Shown here: positions 4,585 to 6,403 of the stretch, in pieces | Layout of the letters: each line of letters starts with the position of its first letter | How positions within the stretch are numbered: the stretch's first letter is position 1 | NCBI GenBank assembly: GCA_028277865.1 | Contig: JANQFM010000102.1 | Location: 1 to 6,403, forward strand | Direction of reading: 5' to 3' | DNA: 6,403 bases | Source: Acidobacteriota bacterium | GTDB lineage: Bacteria > Acidobacteriota > UBA6911 > RPQK01 > DATIPO01 | Translations under genes and position numbers: made by a program | The notes under the pieces: model-generated | Database searches by the model: none | What the model saw: only the letters and a program-made list of their open reading frames with translations | What the model was told of the DNA's origin: nothing

Positions 4585-5952
4585 ATGAACACAGACGAAT
4601 TCCGCCGCACTGGCCACCAAGTGATCGACTGGATCGCCGACTACATGGAGTCCGGCTACACCGGCCGCGTTTCTCCCGATACGACCCCCGGCGAACTCTT
4701 GAAGCTGCTTCCCGAGAGCCCTCCCCGGCAGGGCGAGCCGGCAGAAGCGCTGCTGGAGGACTTTCATCAACTCATCCTGCCCCGCATGACTCATTGGAAC
4801 GACCCCCGCTTTTTCGGATACTTCCCCTGCAACCACAGCAGACCCGGCATCTTGGGCGACTTGCTCTCAGCCGGATTGGGTGTCAACGCCATGTCCTGGG
4901 CCACCAGCCCAGCCGCTACCGAACTCGAGATCCGCATGATGCAGTGGCTGGGCCGCATCATCGGCCTGGACTGGCCCGGCTGCATCCAGGACACCGCTTC
5001 CACCGCCACCCTGTGCGCCCTGCTGGCCGCACGCGAGCGGCTGAATCCGATGAACGAGGACGGCGCCTACGGCAAGCGCCGATTTGTTTGCTACACCTCC
5101 GACCAAGCCCATTCCTCCGTACTGAAGGCGGTACGCATCGCCGGAGTGGGAGGCCGCTATCTGCGTCTCATTCCCAGCGACTCGGAATTCGCCATGCGCC
5201 CTTATGCGCTGGAGGAAGCCATCCAGCAGGATCTCCAAAAAGGACTGCAGCCTGGATTTGTGACAGCCACCGTGGGCACCACATCTTCGACGGGCTTCGA
5301 TCCCGTGGCCCGCCTGGCACCCATCTGCCGACATCACGGCCTGTGGCTGCACGTGGACGCGGCCATGGCCGGATCAGCCGCCATCCTGCCCGAAATGGGC
5401 TGGCTGATGGAGGGGGTCGACCAAGCCGATTCCTACCTCTTCAATCCTCACAAATGGCTTTTCACCAACTTTGACTGCACGGCCTTTTTCTGCCGCCGGC
5501 CTCGCCACCTCAAGCAGGCACTGGCCATCCAGCCGGAGTACCTCAAGACCCGGCACGATGCCGCCGCCGAGAACTTCCGCGACTGGAGCCTGCAGCTGGG
5601 GCGCCGTTTCCGGGCCTTGAAGCTGTGGTTCGTGCTGCGCTGCTACGGAGTGGAAGGGCTGCAGCAAAAACTGCGCCTGCACCTGAAAATGGCCCGCTGG
5701 TTCGCCGAGCAGGTCAAGGCTTGCCCTCAGACCAGCCTGCTGCTGGAACCGCGCCTCAATACGGTTTGCTTTCACCTCGACTCGGACGAACGCAGCGAAG
5801 CACTGCTGCAGTCGGTCAACCAGTCGGGCCAGGCCTTCTTGACCCATACCCGCTTGAACGACCGCTACATCATCCGGGCCTCGTTTGGCCAGACCCATTC
5901 CCGGGTAAAGCATGCCGAGGATCTGTGGCGGCTGATCGAAGAACGGCTGTGA
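4585..5952 (+). CDS. PLP-dependent aromatic L-amino acid decarboxylase (group II, DDC/TDC family)
   Basis: This is a complete 455-residue protein of normal family length. It should remove the carboxyl group from an L-amino acid, most likely aromatic, to give the amine and CO2, in the cytosol with pyridoxal phosphate. Visible landmarks are the N-terminal helical region (1-65), substrate-pocket strand FFGYFPCNHS (76-85), SWATSPAATELE (104-115), cofactor-stacking H176 in TSDQAHSS, cofactor Asp D258 in HVDAAMAGSA, and Schiff-base lysine K290 in NPHKWL. The mobile-loop tyrosine Y319 in QPEYLK and LGRRFRALKLWFVLR (338-352) follow. From memory of human DDC, H192, D271, K303 and Y332 correspond to H176, D258, K290 and Y319. 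Keeping both H176 and Y319 argues for true decarboxylation rather than aldehyde synthesis. Pocket positions equivalent to human T82, I101 and F103 are C82, N101 and M103, so the substrate may not be DOPA, tyrosine or tryptophan. It is divergent from the kinase gene. No transporter or amine-using gene is adjacent, so the pathway is unknown. Confidence 0.94.
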   Translation: MNTDEFRRTGHQVIDWIADYMESGYTGRVSPDTTPGELLKLLPESPPRQGEPAEALLEDFHQLILPRMTHWNDPRFFGYFPCNHSRPGILGDLLSAGLGVNAMSWATSPAATELEIRMMQWLGRIIGLDWPGCIQDTASTATLCALLAARERLNPMNEDGAYGKRRFVCYTSDQAHSSVLKAVRIAGVGGRYLRLIPSDSEFAMRPYALEEAIQQDLQKGLQPGFVTATVGTTSSTGFDPVARLAPICRHHGLWLHVDAAMAGSAAILPEMGWLMEGVDQADSYLFNPHKWLFTNFDCTAFFCRRPRHLKQALAIQPEYLKTRHDAAAENFRDWSLQLGRRFRALKLWFVLRCYGVEGLQQKLRLHLKMARWFAEQVKACPQTSLLLEPRLNTVCFHLDSDERSEALLQSVNQSGQAFLTHTRLNDRYIIRASFGQTHSRVKHAEDLWRLIEERL

Positions 5953-6024
5953 GGGGAATCCAGGGAGGAGCCTCGCAAAGGACGCGACTCACGAAATCTC
6001 ACAGAAATCGCACTCAGCCCAACT

Positions 6025-6403
6025 CTATGGACTTGAAGGGCTCGTCTTGGCCTGGTTCCTTAGACTTTGGAAGTTTTGCACGAAATTCTTGCCTTGGTCG
6101 ACTCCCACACCCCAAATAAACAGGGCAAGGTAATCCTGAAGCGATCCGAAGTGGGGCTCGGGGATGTAGTAAAGGTAGAGCCCGCTGGCCAGGGCAAGCG
6201 CAAATGATACCGCGATGAGAGGGATCTCTTCCAAGGCAAACCGGCGCAGGGCGGTGCCCTTTTGGGGCTTGATTGTCTGTTGCCCTGTGATCAGCTTCGG
6301 CGACCAGTCATCGTCATATCCCAAACTGACAGCCATTCGGAGCTTCCCTGCCTCTGGGGCGAACTGAACGAGCGATTTCCCGACCGTTCGCACAAACCAA
6401 AAC
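6025..6403 (-). CDS. Unrecognised protein with C-terminal membrane segment(s), partial (N-terminus beyond the right edge)
   Basis: A minus-strand frame is open from the right edge to TAG at 6025-6027, giving 125 residues that are the C-terminus of a longer protein. A GTG at 6391-6393 could be read as a start, but the frame stays open upstream and no ribosome binding site precedes it, so truncation by the window is more likely. Residues 1-55 are soluble and basic near the membrane (KPQKGTALRRF). Residues 60-80 (PLIAVSFALALASGLYLYYI) are a clear transmembrane helix. Residues 88-101 (SLQDYLALFIWGVGV) may be a second, shorter one. They are followed by DQGKNFVQNFQSLRNQ and a Ser/Pro-rich end. It is convergent with the decarboxylase, 72 nt apart. 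I do not recognise the family and propose no function. Confidence 0.75.
   Translation of the reverse strand, partial: FWFVRTVGKSLVQFAPEAGKLRMAVSLGYDDDWSPKLITGQQTIKPQKGTALRRFALEEIPLIAVSFALALASGLYLYYIPEPHFGSLQDYLALFIWGVGVDQGKNFVQNFQSLRNQAKTSPSSP

Noticed and set aside
5572..5580. Phe331 (ENFRDW) as a catalytic Tyr-to-Phe change, which would predict an aldehyde synthase
   Set aside because: The catalytic loop tyrosine belongs to the PEYLK motif, which is intact here as Y319. Phe331 matches a later non-catalytic tyrosine (DYRHW in human DDC).
5374..5913. Minus-strand open frame of 179 codons within the decarboxylase
   Set aside because: It is antisense to conserved decarboxylase motifs including the PLP lysine; no independent support.
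5947..6004. Inverted repeat CTGTGAG / CTCACAG as a bidirectional terminator between the convergent genes
   Set aside because: It has only 7 bp, a 44-nt loop, no U-tract, and it overlaps the decarboxylase stop codon.

Overview
This window looks like chromosomal DNA from a moderately GC-rich Gram-negative bacterium. Gene style (cytosolic multi-GAF kinases, a REC-phosphatase response regulator, acidic low-complexity proteins) and repeat-rich intergenic gaps fit Acidobacteriota or another deep-branching soil or sediment phylum. That placement is inference only, because no rRNA or phylogenetic marker is present. I see no transposase, integrase, tRNA, rRNA or CRISPR array.

Layout. On the minus strand, reading right to left, are a soluble GAF-GAF histidine kinase (2617-4287), a response regulator with a PP2C/RsbU-type phosphatase output (1367-2494), and a GAF-like protein with a very acidic tail (1-1062) that runs off the left edge. 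The acidic-tail gene appears to have its own promoter (TTGACA-N17-TAAGAT) and a leader of about 138 nt that could form two hairpins. On the plus strand, divergent from the kinase, is a complete group II PLP-dependent aromatic amino acid decarboxylase (4585-5952), apparently expressed from a leaderless or nearly leaderless promoter. Convergent to it at the right edge is the C-terminal part of an unrecognised membrane protein (6025-6403).

How the genes may work together. The kinase has no membrane segment, so it probably senses a cytosolic signal through its GAF domains. It would phosphorylate the REC domain of its neighbour, gating dephosphorylation of a Ser/Thr-phosphorylated partner, typically an anti-anti-sigma (STAS) protein. 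No STAS protein, anti-sigma factor or sigma factor lies in the window, so the target is unknown. The decarboxylase is divergently transcribed and need not be functionally linked.

The least expected signal is in the gaps. The three gaps longer than 100 bp each contain GC-rich repeats whose arms are built from degenerate units about 8 nt long. Three are inverted-repeat elements (1277-1354, 2512-2596, 4374-4448). The fourth is an unpaired arm (4526-4546), nearly identical to one arm of the first and lying directly upstream of the decarboxylase promoter. They look like one class of dispersed, non-coding palindromic element.
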